In this document: in pieces, positions 33,806 to 43,637 of the stretch
Layout of the letters: the number at the start of each line of letters is the position of its first letter
Position numbering within the stretch: the stretch's first letter is position 1
NCBI RefSeq assembly: GCF_016595525.1
Contig: NZ_JAENII010000013.1
Location: 62,001-126,000 of the forward strand
Length of the DNA stretch: 64,000 nt
Direction: 5' to 3'
Source of the DNA: Haloferula rosea
GTDB taxonomy: Bacteria; Verrucomicrobiota; Verrucomicrobiia; Verrucomicrobiales; Akkermansiaceae
Translations under genes and position numbers: made by a program
Notes under the pieces: model-generated
Database searches by the model: none
What the model was told of the DNA's origin: nothing
What the model saw: the letters and a program-made list of their open reading frames with translations, nothing else

Positions 33806-35652
33806 AAGATCCGGATGTCGGCCTGCTGTCCGCCGAGTAGCTGTTGGGCCCGCTTGAGTGCGTCTCGCGTCGAAATGTTCGGGTTGCTCGGGCGATTGAG
33901 GAAGATGTTGCTTTCTCCTGCCTCGCGGTCGGCATCGGCCTGGATGAGCGAGAGGGTGCCCGAGTTCTTGAGGACCCGGTAGACGTCGCGCGGGGCCCCG
34001 GAGATGAGCACGTGGCGGCCGTCGTTGCGCATGAACTTGATGAGTTCCTCAAGTGCGAGCACCGAGGTGGCGTCAAGGTGACGTGCGTTCTTCAAGCGGA
34101 GGATGAGGATCTTGAGCGACGGGTCGGCGGCGGTGCGCTGCACCTGGTTGCGGAAAAGCTCGGCGGCACCGAAGAAGAGGTCGCCCTCGACGTGAACGAT
34201 GGAGATCGCGGGATTCGGGCGCTTGCGTTTCTCGCCGATCTCACGGAGTTCGCCGCGGTCGCTGAACTCGTATTCGACAAGATGGGGGCGACTGGCCTTC
34301 CGCAGGAACAGGGTGATGGAGATCCCGACGCCGATGAAGATGGCGACGTGAAGGGGGGCGATGAGGGTGGCGGCGAAGGTGCAGATGACGACGGCGGCAT
34401 CGTCGGGCGTGGAGCGCAGGCACACGCGGATGTTCTGCGGGCTGATGAGGCTCAGCGCGATGGCGACCACGAGGGCGGCGAGGGCGGCCTTGGGGACGAA
34501 GTCGATGAGGGGTAGACCGACCGCTGGCAGCCAGGCGATCAGGAGGGCGGCAATGAGGATGATGATGCCGGCGTAGAGCGACGAGAATCTGGTGAATGCC
34601 CCCGAGTTGTAGTTGAGCATCGATCGCGTGAGCGAACCGGATGCGGGCATGCCCCCGGTGAAGGCGCATGCGACGTTGGCGGCACCGACGGCGAACATGT
34701 CCTGGTTGACCTCGGCCCGGTCTCCGGACTGCGAGGCGAGGGATTTCGCCATGACCGAGTTTTCCAGGCAGGCGAGGAAGGCGACGGCGAAGGCGACGCC
34801 GATCAAGGCCCCGATGTCGGAGAAGATCTGGCTGCTGGTGAAATCCGGGACGTGGGGAACAAGTTCGGCGAGCTTGAAGGTGGTGAAGGTGTCGAGCCCG
34901 TGGAAGAGTCCCTGGCGGTGGATCATGGGGCCGAAGATCGCCGAGCTGGTGACAAGGGAAATGGCGAACACCGGCCACCCCGGCTTCCATTTACGAAGGA
35001 GATAGTAGAGAGCAACCGTCGATCCGCCGATCACGAGGGGCTGCCACTGGGTGGCCCCTAGCGATGAGAAGAGGGCGATGACCAGGGTGATGAAGTTGCT
35101 CGGCGTTTGCGCATTCACTTCGGCGGATACCCCGAAGATGTGTTTGCACTGGTTGGCCATGATGAGGACCGCGGCGCCGCTCACGTAGCCGACGAGGACG
35201 GAGCGGGAGACATACTGCAGCAGGTCCGCCACCTTCAGGAGTCCTCCAATCAGGCAGAAGACACCGACCAGAAGAACCAGGAGCGGGATGAGTTCGATCT
35301 CCCGCACCCTCAAGGCCTGCTCGGCGGCGAAGAAGCTGAAGAGCATGAAGGCGGTGGCATTGGTCGGGCCGAGAATCGTGTGGCGGGATCCCGCGAAGAT
35401 GGGAGCGACGATGGCTGCTACGGCGGAGCAGATGATGCCGAAGGCGATGGGCAACTCGGCGATCGCCGCGTAGGCCATGCCCTGGGGGACAGCCAGCAGG
35501 GCAACGTTGGGTGCGGCACCCATGTCGGCCCGGAACTTGGCCTTGTTGTAGCGCTTGATGGGGCCGACCAGGACCTTGAAGTCGACGCTGTCCTCGCCGA
35601 AGAACCGGCGCAGTCCCCTCATGACGGGGTTGGACTTCGGCGAAAATCTCAT
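33784..35652 (-). CDS. SulP-family anion transporter with STAS domain
   Basis: The 622-aa protein has about 10-12 transmembrane helices. The SulP signature NVALLAVPQGMAYAAIAELP lies near residue 50, with GPTNATAF after it, and a C-terminal cytoplasmic STAS domain (about residues 470-575; ILRLKNARHLDATSVLALEE). SulP proteins move sulphate, bicarbonate or other anions; the substrate cannot be assigned. ATG 35652 was chosen; the 29-residue upstream extension is Pro/His-rich and unlikely. It lies 11 bp downstream of the LptF/G gene. Confidence 0.9.
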   Translation of the reverse strand: MRFSPKSNPVMRGLRRFFGEDSVDFKVLVGPIKRYNKAKFRADMGAAPNVALLAVPQGMAYAAIAELPIAFGIICSAVAAIVAPIFAGSRHTILGPTNATAFMLFSFFAAEQALRVREIELIPLLVLLVGVFCLIGGLLKVADLLQYVSRSVLVGYVSGAAVLIMANQCKHIFGVSAEVNAQTPSNFITLVIALFSSLGATQWQPLVIGGSTVALYYLLRKWKPGWPVFAISLVTSSAIFGPMIHRQGLFHGLDTFTTFKLAELVPHVPDFTSSQIFSDIGALIGVAFAVAFLACLENSVMAKSLASQSGDRAEVNQDMFAVGAANVACAFTGGMPASGSLTRSMLNYNSGAFTRFSSLYAGIIILIAALLIAWLPAVGLPLIDFVPKAALAALVVAIALSLISPQNIRVCLRSTPDDAAVVICTFAATLIAPLHVAIFIGVGISITLFLRKASRPHLVEYEFSDRGELREIGEKRKRPNPAISIVHVEGDLFFGAAELFRNQVQRTAADPSLKILILRLKNARHLDATSVLALEELIKFMRNDGRHVLISGAPRDVYRVLKNSGTLSLIQADADREAGESNIFLNRPSNPNISTRDALKRAQQLLGGQQADIRIFYDPNKS

Positions 35653-35663
35653 CAGGGGAAAGT

Positions 35664-36746
35664 CTAGCGGAAGCGGGCGCGGCGGAAAAGAAAGATGCCG
35701 AGGATGATGCAGAGAATATTCGGCAGCCAGAGAAGCCACTGGGTGTCCTCGCGGGTGGTGATCATCGAGCCGGCGACGAAGTAGGCGACACCAACGCCCA
35801 GGCTGAAGATCAGTCCGGTGGAGGTGTCACGGCGTCTCGCCTTGATCCCGAGCGGCACACCGATCATGGCGAAGGCGAGGCAGGCGAAAGAGGTGGTGTA
35901 GCGGCTCGTCTTATGGGCGATGAAGCGGGCGCGGTACTTCGCCGGCAGCGTGGGATTGTCCTCAAGGAACTGGTCGATCTCCTCGTTGCTCATCGCGCTC
36001 GGCTTCGGTTTTCTCCGACCATCATCCGAGTAGTCGACGACCATCCATTCGAGTTCCTCGGACAGCAGGGTGAAGTCCTCGGTCGGCGAAATGGGTCCGT
36101 CGGTGTAGGCACCGGTGAGGCGCAGGCGGATCTGCTTGTTTTCCTCGTCGACGACGGTCTCTGCGGTGTCGGCATGGATGTAGGCACCTCCGTCACCCTT
36201 GTCCTCATCATCCATCACGAAGATGTGGAAGTCATGGAACACGTCGCCCTCGCTGCCATGGGAGTAGATCTTGACGTTGTTGATCCGGCTTTGATCGACG
36301 CCTGCCTTCAGCAAGGTCCGGGGGTCCTTGATGATGGTGCGGGTGACCACGGTGTTGACCCGTTGCTTCGCCCAGGGGGCGATCTCGAGATTCAGCCACA
36401 GGCAGAGAGCGGACAGTGCCCCTCCGATGATGATGACGGGGGCGGCGATGCGGAAAAGGCTCATGCCGGCGACCCGGAACGCATTCAGTTCATTGTCGGT
36501 GGACAGTCGGCCGAAGACGAGGAGGACGGCGGACAGGAAACCCCACGGAATCGTGAAGATCAGTGAGACGGGCAGGACGCTGAGAATGAACTCGAATAGG
36601 ACCGAGATCGGGGCTCCGACTTCGACAAGCAGGGGACGGATCTCCTTGAAGAGGTTGCCGAGGACCAGCAGCACGCTGAGCAGCAAGATCGCGAAAAACG
36701 TCCCTGAGATGATGTGGCTGCCGATGTAGCGGTCGGAGATGCGCAT
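35664..36746 (-). CDS. LptF/LptG-family lipopolysaccharide export permease
   Basis: The 360-aa protein has the YjgP/YjgQ layout: two to three N-terminal helices, a periplasmic beta-rich jellyroll (about residues 125-260) and three C-terminal helices. MRISDRYIGSHIISGTFF and the LSTDNELNAFRVAGMS coupling segment are typical. LptF and LptG pair with LptB2 to extract LPS from the inner membrane. I cannot tell F from G, and no partner is in the window. It is the middle gene of an apparent nhaC-lptF/G-sulP unit. Confidence 0.9.
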   Translation of the reverse strand: MRISDRYIGSHIISGTFFAILLLSVLLVLGNLFKEIRPLLVEVGAPISVLFEFILSVLPVSLIFTIPWGFLSAVLLVFGRLSTDNELNAFRVAGMSLFRIAAPVIIIGGALSALCLWLNLEIAPWAKQRVNTVVTRTIIKDPRTLLKAGVDQSRINNVKIYSHGSEGDVFHDFHIFVMDDEDKGDGGAYIHADTAETVVDEENKQIRLRLTGAYTDGPISPTEDFTLLSEELEWMVVDYSDDGRRKPKPSAMSNEEIDQFLEDNPTLPAKYRARFIAHKTSRYTTSFACLAFAMIGVPLGIKARRRDTSTGLIFSLGVGVAYFVAGSMITTREDTQWLLWLPNILCIILGIFLFRRARFR

Positions 36747-36800
36747 GGAGGAGGGGTGAAGCTTGTGGTGTGCCGCTGTGGCTGTCGAGTGAGGATGCGG

Positions 36801-38345
36801 TCAAGCGCGACTCCGGCGGCGCAGGAGGAGGACCGTTAGGAAGAGGATGACGGCGGCAAGGCCGGTGGAGGCGGCGGGGTGGAGTCCGAGGGACATCATC
36901 AGGTAGGCGAATGCCGCGGCGCCAGCGGCGGTCAGGGCATAGGGGAGTTGGGAGAGGACGTGGTCGAGGGGCGAGCATCCCGCCGCGAGCGCGCTGACGA
37001 TGGTGGTATCGGAAAAGGGGCTGGCGTGATCTCCGAAGACAGCTCCGCCGAAGACGGCCCCGATCACGCCGGGAGCAATGACGAGGAGGGAACCGGGGTC
37101 GGCGGTCTGGACGAGCACGCCGAGTGCCAGAGGCATCAAGAGGGCCATGGTGCCCCAGGAGGAACCGGTGGTGAATGCGGTCAGGGCGGCGACGCCGAAT
37201 ACTGCCAGAGGTAGGGATGATGCGCTGAGTCCGTCGCCAAGGAGTGACTGGATGGCCTCGGCGGCGCCCAAGGTGCGGAAAACACTGCCCAAGGACCAGG
37301 CGAGGATGAGGATGATGAGGGCGGGAATGAGACCGGCGGCGCCTTTCTTGGCGGCATCCTGCCAGGGACGGGGTGAGTTCCGGGGATGGCACAGGCAGGC
37401 GGCGATGAGTCCGGCGAGAGCTCCTGCAATGAGAGCGGTGGGGCCTGCGTTGCTGCTTGCGGCACTGCGCCAAGCCTCCAGTGAGGTCCAATCGATGGGG
37501 GCTTCCGACCAGATCTGGAAACCTGCCGCGATGGAGGTGGCGAGCACGAGCAAAGGCACGAGGACTCTCCACGGGGCACCTGATGTCTGGGTCTCCTGGT
37601 TCGTCGCCACGTCCTTGGGCTGGAAGCGACGCATCGCTTTGGGTTCCCAGTCGAGGTGGATGGCGATGGGAATCAGCAGCAGGGTGAGCAGGCAGTAGGG
37701 GTTGGCGGGGATGGACTGGAAATACAGGCCGTAAGCATCGGCATCCGGCAGGCTGTCCTGAATGAGGGTGAGCTGGGTGGCGATCCAGGTGGAGATGAAC
37801 GCGACGCAGGCCACGGGTGAGCTGGTGGAATCGACCACCCATGCGAGCTTCTCGCGGGAAATCCCGGTTCGATCGACGGCGGGGCGGGCGATGCGTCCGG
37901 TGAGCATGCTGTTGGCCAGGCCGTCGAAGAAGCACAGCAGGCCGAGCCCATAAACCGAACCCAGCACGCGCTTCTGCGGGTTTTTGCTCCCGCGCAGCAT
38001 CCTTTCGAGGATGGCGGAGAATCCACCGGATGACTCGAGGACTCCGGCGAAGGCCCCGAGGAGAAGGGTAAAAAAGAGCGCTCCGATGTGCCAGGAACTG
38101 CTGATTTGTGGAATCAGATGGTCGGCAAAGGTGCTGCGGAGAGCTTCAATCGGGTGACCTCCGGTAGCGACCAAGGTGCCGCCGATCACGCCGGCCGCCA
38201 GCCCGGCAGCGGCGCTGCGGGTGGTCAAAATCACTGCCAGAGCGGCGATTACCGGCCAAAACGGGAAGATCCCGGAGCCCGCCGGCAGCTGGGCGACGGC
38301 CATGCTGAGGGCGGTGACGGCCAGCCAGATCCAGAGCGAACGCAT
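36801..38345 (-). CDS. NhaC-family Na+/H+ antiporter
   Basis: The 514-aa protein has about 12 transmembrane helices. The CFFDGLANSMLTGRIARPAVDR and WVVDSTSSPVACVAFISTWIA segments, and FTTGSSWGTMALLMPLA further on, are typical of the NhaC/YfkQ group of the ion-transporter superfamily. It probably exchanges Na+ for protons, or an amino or organic acid. The 54-bp gap to LptF/G allows co-transcription. The start at 38345 matches the first helix. Confidence 0.86.
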   Translation of the reverse strand: MRSLWIWLAVTALSMAVAQLPAGSGIFPFWPVIAALAVILTTRSAAAGLAAGVIGGTLVATGGHPIEALRSTFADHLIPQISSSWHIGALFFTLLLGAFAGVLESSGGFSAILERMLRGSKNPQKRVLGSVYGLGLLCFFDGLANSMLTGRIARPAVDRTGISREKLAWVVDSTSSPVACVAFISTWIATQLTLIQDSLPDADAYGLYFQSIPANPYCLLTLLLIPIAIHLDWEPKAMRRFQPKDVATNQETQTSGAPWRVLVPLLVLATSIAAGFQIWSEAPIDWTSLEAWRSAASSNAGPTALIAGALAGLIAACLCHPRNSPRPWQDAAKKGAAGLIPALIILILAWSLGSVFRTLGAAEAIQSLLGDGLSASSLPLAVFGVAALTAFTTGSSWGTMALLMPLALGVLVQTADPGSLLVIAPGVIGAVFGGAVFGDHASPFSDTTIVSALAAGCSPLDHVLSQLPYALTAAGAAAFAYLMMSLGLHPAASTGLAAVILFLTVLLLRRRSRA

Positions 38346-38526
38346 GAGGGAGTCTTACCGACATGAGGTATTTGGCAAGGTCATGACTGTTAGCGAAACC
38401 GAGGAAATATTCTTGCCGCATGGGGAGAGTCCGGGTTTTCTCCACCGCATCCGATCGCCTGCATCCCCAGTGGGTTATCGGGTCAGGCGGCACGCCGAAT
38501 GCTTGTTGCCTCAAAAACCACGACCC

Positions 38527-39138
38527 ATGCCCGACACGAGTAAGGACCTCAACGCCCCCATCATCAAACGCCGCAGCGCGATCGGAACTCTTGGACTCGG
38601 CGCGCTTGCGACCTGGGCAGGGACCTCGCCAGCTTCGGCCTTTTTCTTTGGGAAACAGGAGTCAGTGGATCTTTCAGGTTTGCCCTCCCAGTGGGTCGCC
38701 CTCCAGGGCCGCAACCTGAACGATTACGCCAATTATCTCGCGGGTCTCCGGCTGAAGTATGTCACTCCCCGGCAGGTGATCGAGGCTCATGCGAAACGGC
38801 GTGGATCGGTGTGGAACAGTCTCCCTCCCAAGCAATTGTGGAAGAACATGGTTCCGACCCTCAAGGCAGTCGACAAGGTCGGTGCCCAGATCGGACGGCC
38901 CGTCAAAGAAGTGATCTCCGCCTACCGTTCTCCTTCCTACAACGCCCGATGTGCCGGTGCGCGCCGTGGTTCGTGGCACCAGTCGAATGTGGCCGTCGAC
39001 GTGAAATTCCCGGTCAGCAGCTGGACCGTTTCGAAGACCTCCCGATCCCTGCGTTCACGGGGACTTTTCCAAGGGGGGGTGGGTCACTACTCGAGTTTCA
39101 CCCACATCGATACCCGCGGTCAGAACGTGGATTGGTAA
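38527..39138 (+). CDS. Tat-exported M15/DUF882-type metallopeptidase
   Basis: The 203-aa protein has a twin-arginine-like signal (KRRSAIGTLGLGALATWA, then SPASA). The M15-type zinc site follows: SAYRSPSYNARC, SWHQSNVAVDV (His and Asp ligands) and a C-terminal FTHID (HxD). YcbK-like enzymes cleave peptidoglycan stem peptides or remodel cross-links. ATG 38527 is chosen because the frame upstream runs back into the divergent NhaC gene. It probably acts in the periplasm. Confidence 0.87.
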   Translation: MPDTSKDLNAPIIKRRSAIGTLGLGALATWAGTSPASAFFFGKQESVDLSGLPSQWVALQGRNLNDYANYLAGLRLKYVTPRQVIEAHAKRRGSVWNSLPPKQLWKNMVPTLKAVDKVGAQIGRPVKEVISAYRSPSYNARCAGARRGSWHQSNVAVDVKFPVSSWTVSKTSRSLRSRGLFQGGVGHYSSFTHIDTRGQNVDW

Positions 39139-39263
39139 GGAGCGCTCCGCTGGGCTGCATCACGGTCTGAGGCCGGTTCCGGGTCGAACTTTCGGCTGGT
39201 TTTCGAGGGGCGATTTGATTGGATCCCGACCCCGCTGGCACAGGCTGGTCGGAACACTCTGGC

Positions 39264-40607
39264 ATGAATATCATCATTGTCGGCGCCGGTGAGATCGGAC
39301 GCCACCTCGCGGCCTCCCTTTCTCGTGAGGCGCACTGCATTTCGGTCATCGAGAATGACCCTGTCCTGGCGGACGAGCTGGAACAGAGCATCGATGCCAA
39401 GGTGGTTTGCTCGGATGGCACGAGTGTCAGTGCGCTCTTGGAGGCGGGTGTCGGGGAGTGCGACCTCTTCCTCGCTCTGACCAGCTCGAATACAGCGAAC
39501 CTGGTGAGTTCCTCGCTGGCGAAGAATCTGGGAGCACCCCAGGTCGTGTGCCGGGTTCACCCCAGTTTGCAGCGGGAGGAGTTCCTGTTTGATTTCAAGA
39601 AAACCTTCGGGGTGGATCACTTGTTTTCCTCCGAGCGGCTGGCGGCGATCGAGCTGGCGAAGTTCATCCGCAATCCGGATTCATTGGTGGTGGAGGAAAT
39701 CGCCCGCGGTCGGATCGAGCTCCAGCAGGTCGAGGTTGATGCCAAGTCCGATGCGGTTGGGAAGGCCCTCAAGGTGTTGAAGGCACCCGAGCGCACCCGG
39801 GTCGCCATGATTTCCCGAGGAGCGGCACACCTTGTGCCCAATGCGGACTCGGTGATCGAGGCAGGTGACATCGTGACGATTTTTGGTGAGCCCCGGAAGT
39901 TGAAGACGCTCGCGGAAAGGCTCCACCGCAAGGGGGATGGTGATGCGATGCGGGTGGTCATCTTTGGTGGGGGAGAGTATGGGTTTTCCCTCGCCCAGAT
40001 GCTGGAGGGCTCCGAGTGCCGGGTGCGGATCTTCGAGGAAGATGAGAACCTCTGCAAAAGCCTGGTCGACCGGCTGTCGAACACCACGGTGATCCACGCG
40101 GATGCCACGGTGGTAGCCGAGTTGCAGGAGGAGCAGGTCGACAGCGCCGAGTTTTTCGTGGCGACGAGTCCGCGGGATGAGGACAACGTGATGTCCTGCC
40201 TTCAGGCGCACACGCTGGGTGTGAAGACCTGTCTCAGTCTCATTCACCGGGCGGATTATGCCGATGCCATCAGTTCGTCCGGAAGGCACTTCGGGGTGCA
40301 GGCGGCGGTGAGTCCGCGGGATGCGACGCGGCGTGAGATCGAGCGGTTCCTGACGTCGGACCGGTTCCACCTGGTGAAAAAGCTCCCGGGTGCGGAGATC
40401 CTCGAGATGAGGGTGAGCGAAGGCTCGATCGCGAGCGGTCACATGGTGAAGGAAGTGGATTGGCCGGCGGAGTGCATCCTCGTCGGCCTGCTGCATGTAA
40501 CGCATTCGGACGTGCCGGGCCCGGACGACGTGCTCCAGACCGGCGATCACGTCTATGCCGTGGTTTCTCCCAAGGCGCGCAAGGCTTTCGTGAAGCTCCT
40601 CGGTTGA
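39264..40607 (+). CDS. trkA: Trk potassium uptake regulatory protein TrkA
   Basis: The 447-aa cytoplasmic protein has two RCK units. Each comprises a Rossmann N domain (IIIVGAGEIGRHLA; VVIFGGGEYGFSLA) and a C domain. NAD(H) and ATP binding gate the TrkH channel. ATG 39264 (MNIIIVGAGEIG) is the canonical start. Six bases separate its stop from trkH, so the pair forms an operon. Confidence 0.95.
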   Translation: MNIIIVGAGEIGRHLAASLSREAHCISVIENDPVLADELEQSIDAKVVCSDGTSVSALLEAGVGECDLFLALTSSNTANLVSSSLAKNLGAPQVVCRVHPSLQREEFLFDFKKTFGVDHLFSSERLAAIELAKFIRNPDSLVVEEIARGRIELQQVEVDAKSDAVGKALKVLKAPERTRVAMISRGAAHLVPNADSVIEAGDIVTIFGEPRKLKTLAERLHRKGDGDAMRVVIFGGGEYGFSLAQMLEGSECRVRIFEEDENLCKSLVDRLSNTTVIHADATVVAELQEEQVDSAEFFVATSPRDEDNVMSCLQAHTLGVKTCLSLIHRADYADAISSSGRHFGVQAAVSPRDATRREIERFLTSDRFHLVKKLPGAEILEMRVSEGSIASGHMVKEVDWPAECILVGLLHVTHSDVPGPDDVLQTGDHVYAVVSPKARKAFVKLLG

Positions 40608-40613
40608 ATCGCC

Positions 40614-42104
40614 ATGAACTTCAGGATTCTCGCCAAAGTGCTCGGCTTGCTGCTGCTGCTCCTCAGCGTGGCCATGTCGGTCTGTGCGGTATTCGCGAGG
40701 GTCGACCCGATGGCGGTCAAGCTGAACGCGACGTGGGCGCTGTTCACCTCGGCCGGGGTGACCTTCTTGGCCGGGGCCATTCTGATTCTGTCGGGACTGG
40801 GGAAATTCGACCGGATTCCCCGCCGTGAAGGGGTGGTGATCGTGGGTCTCGGGTGGGTGCTGTCGACGGTTTTCGGGGCTTTGCCCTACATGCTGTGTGA
40901 GCCCCACCTCAATTGGAGTCAGGCCTTGTTCGAGTCGGCTTCCGGTTTCACGACCACCGGGTCGACGGTGATTTCCGATCTCACGCTCTGGCCCCGCGGG
41001 ATTTTGCTCTGGCGGTCCGCCACTCAGTGGCTCGGAGGCATCGGGATCCTGGTCCTGTTCGTCGCCGTGCTTTCCTACCTCGGCGTGGCATCGAAGTCGT
41101 TGTTCCGGAACGAATCGTCCTTCAAGACGGGTGAGGCGTCGACCGCGCGGATTCGGGATACGGCGCTGACCTTGCTGAAGATCTATCTCGGGCTTACGGG
41201 GCTCTGTCTGGCCGGCCTACGGCTACTAGGTTTATCGTGGTTTGACTCGGTCAGTCACGCAATGACGACGGTGTCGACCGGGGGCTTCAGTCCTCACAAC
41301 GCGAGCATCGGGCACTACACGGGGTGGGGAAATGGCTGGGCCATTGAGCTGTGGCTGAGCGTCTTCATGGTGCTTTGCAGTCTGAATTTCCTCATCTTCG
41401 CGGTCATCGCGGCGAAGAACTGGAACCGTCTGCGTGAGGAGGATGACGCGCGTTGGTTCCTTGGCATCACCGTGGGCATCAGCCTGACCATCGGGCTCGG
41501 GTTGTTCGCGGATGCGCGCTACTCGATCGATCTGGTCGAAGCTCTGAGGGAGAGCTGGTTCATCGTGGTGTCCATCGCTTCGACGACGGGTTTTGGAACG
41601 GTCGACTACGAGTTGTGGCCGGCCTGGTGCAAGGCACTGCTGGCCATCCTGATGATCGTCGGCGGTTGTGCCGGTTCCACGGCAGGGGGGATGAAGGTCG
41701 GGCGGCTTGAGATTTTCCTGAAGTCCTCGGCTCACGAGGTCATCCGTGCGTTTCGTCCGAACCAGGTGTTCCGCTTGGTGGTCAATGGATCACCGGTGGA
41801 TGATGCGTCGCGGGCGAGGACGACCTCCTTCGTCGCCTTGTATCTCCTGATCATGGCACTCGGGTCGGTGGTGGTGGGGATTCTTGAGGCCGGACATGGC
41901 GTGGATCTCGAAACCTGTCTGGGGGCGGTGCTCGCGACCTTGTCGAATATCGGACCGGGTTTTGGCGACCTGGGACCGACGGAGAATTTCTCGCAGCTCC
42001 GGGAGCCGACCTTGGCCTTCCTTTCCGGTCTGATGATCCTTGGCCGTCTGGAATTGTTCGCGATTCTGGTGCTCTTCGTGCCGGCTGCCTGGAGGCGCTA
42101 CTGA
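40614..42104 (+). CDS. trkH: Trk potassium transporter TrkH
   Basis: The 496-aa membrane protein has the four M1-P-M2 repeats of the SKT family. Selectivity-filter segments include SASGFTTTGSTV, ATQWLGGIGILVL, TTVSTGGFS, ASTTGFGTVDY, GGCAGSTAGG and SNIGPGFG. It forms the K+ pore at the inner membrane and is regulated by the TrkA ring encoded immediately upstream. Confidence 0.95.
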   Translation: MNFRILAKVLGLLLLLLSVAMSVCAVFARVDPMAVKLNATWALFTSAGVTFLAGAILILSGLGKFDRIPRREGVVIVGLGWVLSTVFGALPYMLCEPHLNWSQALFESASGFTTTGSTVISDLTLWPRGILLWRSATQWLGGIGILVLFVAVLSYLGVASKSLFRNESSFKTGEASTARIRDTALTLLKIYLGLTGLCLAGLRLLGLSWFDSVSHAMTTVSTGGFSPHNASIGHYTGWGNGWAIELWLSVFMVLCSLNFLIFAVIAAKNWNRLREEDDARWFLGITVGISLTIGLGLFADARYSIDLVEALRESWFIVVSIASTTGFGTVDYELWPAWCKALLAILMIVGGCAGSTAGGMKVGRLEIFLKSSAHEVIRAFRPNQVFRLVVNGSPVDDASRARTTSFVALYLLIMALGSVVVGILEAGHGVDLETCLGAVLATLSNIGPGFGDLGPTENFSQLREPTLAFLSGLMILGRLELFAILVLFVPAAWRRY

Positions 42105-42194
42105 GCCCCTGAAACCTCGGTTTTTCCGACCTTTGTTCTTGGATCGGTGAGGTAGATGTGAATTTGTCATACACGTCAAACGTCAAGCCCTGTC

Positions 42195-43637
42195 ATGAAC
42201 TCACTTCCACGCCGGACCTTCCTACGCCAGTCCCTCGCAACCGCTGCTTCCACCGTCGCTCTGGTGGGTCGTGGCATGGCCGCACCGAGCGAGACCATCA
42301 ACGCGGCCGTGATCGGTTTGGGCAGCAGGGGCATGCTGCTTGCGAAGGAAGCGGCCTCCGTTCCGGGAGTGAAAATCACGTGGTTGATCGACCCGGATAC
42401 TTCCCACGCGAAGAACGGCCTGAAGATTGCACCGGATGCGAAGGTCGCCCAGGACATGCGCGAGGCGCTGGACGACAAGGATGTCGATGTCGTGATCATC
42501 GCCACCTGCAACCACTGGCACTGCCTCGCCGCCATCTGGGCATGTGAAGCAGGCAAGGATGTGTATGTGGAGAAACCCCTAGGCCACAGCATCGTGGAGC
42601 AGCGTCGCCTGATCGAGGTCTCGGAGCACTACAAGCGGATCGTGCAGGTCGGCACCCAGCAGCGTTCCGACCATATTCAGGAAGAGATCCGCGAGTATCT
42701 TCATGGAGAGAAGGCTCTCGGGGAAATCCAGTACATCCGGGCCAACCGCTACGGTCTCCGTGAGCCGGTCCCGGTGGCTCAGGGCAAGTGCAAGATCCCA
42801 TCCAGTGTCGACTACGACCTGTGGTGCGGACCGGCGGAGAAGCGTGAGCTCACCCGCAAGAACCTGCACTACGATTGGCACTGGGATTGGAACACCGGCA
42901 ACGGCGAGATGGGCAACTGGGGTGTGCACATTCTCGATGACGTGCGCAATGTCGGTCTTGCCGACAAGGTCGGTTTGCCGAAGCGGCTCTTGGTCGGCGG
43001 TGGCCGGATGATCTGGAAGGATGGAGGTGAGACGCCGAACGTCCATTTCGCCTACTACGACACCGGGTCGATTCCCGTGCTTTTCGATCTGACCAATCTC
43101 CCGATCAAGCCGGGCTCGAAGGCGGCACCGGGATACATGGGAACGCGCAGCGGCTACACCGTCCACTGTGAAGGCGGACGCTACAGTGGCGGCCGCGGTG
43201 GTGGAGCAGCCTACGACAACGACAACAAGCGAATCCGCAAGTTCAGTGGCAGCGGTGGCAAAGGCCACATGGCGAACTTCATCGATGCGGTGCGTCAGCA
43301 AAAGCGCTCGCTGCTCAAGGCGGACGTCCTTCAGGGCCACTACTCCAGCGCTTGGTGCGAACTCGCCAATGTCGGCTACAAGGCGGGCGGCGCCTATTCG
43401 AAGGATGCAGCGATCGAGGTGAATCGCTCGAAGTCCTCGTGGGAGGAACTGGTCGATCAAGCGAACGAGCGTCTGGTGGCCCATGGGGTTTCACTCGATG
43501 ATCCGAAGATCAAGTTGAGCCCCGTGCTCGAACTGGATCCGCAGTCCGAGCGTTTCACCGGTAAGATGGGTGAGGCGGCGAACCAGCATCTCGCCTGCAA
43601 CTACCGGAAGGGATTCGAACTTCCAGAAGTAGGATGA
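42195..43637 (+). CDS. Tat-exported Gfo/Idh/MocA-family oxidoreductase
   Basis: The 480-aa protein begins MNSLPRRTFLRQSLATAAST, a twin-arginine signal. A Rossmann domain follows (AAVIGLGSRGMLL) with the EKPLGHS catalytic-Lys motif and a C-terminal alpha/beta domain (DWHWDWNTGNGEMGNWGVH). Exported Gfo/Idh/MocA proteins are abundant in Planctomycetota and Verrucomicrobiota and act on glycans or sugars with NAD(P). The substrate is unknown. It is coupled (ATGA) to a secreted jelly-roll-like protein. Confidence 0.9.
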   Translation: MNSLPRRTFLRQSLATAASTVALVGRGMAAPSETINAAVIGLGSRGMLLAKEAASVPGVKITWLIDPDTSHAKNGLKIAPDAKVAQDMREALDDKDVDVVIIATCNHWHCLAAIWACEAGKDVYVEKPLGHSIVEQRRLIEVSEHYKRIVQVGTQQRSDHIQEEIREYLHGEKALGEIQYIRANRYGLREPVPVAQGKCKIPSSVDYDLWCGPAEKRELTRKNLHYDWHWDWNTGNGEMGNWGVHILDDVRNVGLADKVGLPKRLLVGGGRMIWKDGGETPNVHFAYYDTGSIPVLFDLTNLPIKPGSKAAPGYMGTRSGYTVHCEGGRYSGGRGGGAAYDNDNKRIRKFSGSGGKGHMANFIDAVRQQKRSLLKADVLQGHYSSAWCELANVGYKAGGAYSKDAAIEVNRSKSSWEELVDQANERLVAHGVSLDDPKIKLSPVLELDPQSERFTGKMGEAANQHLACNYRKGFELPEVG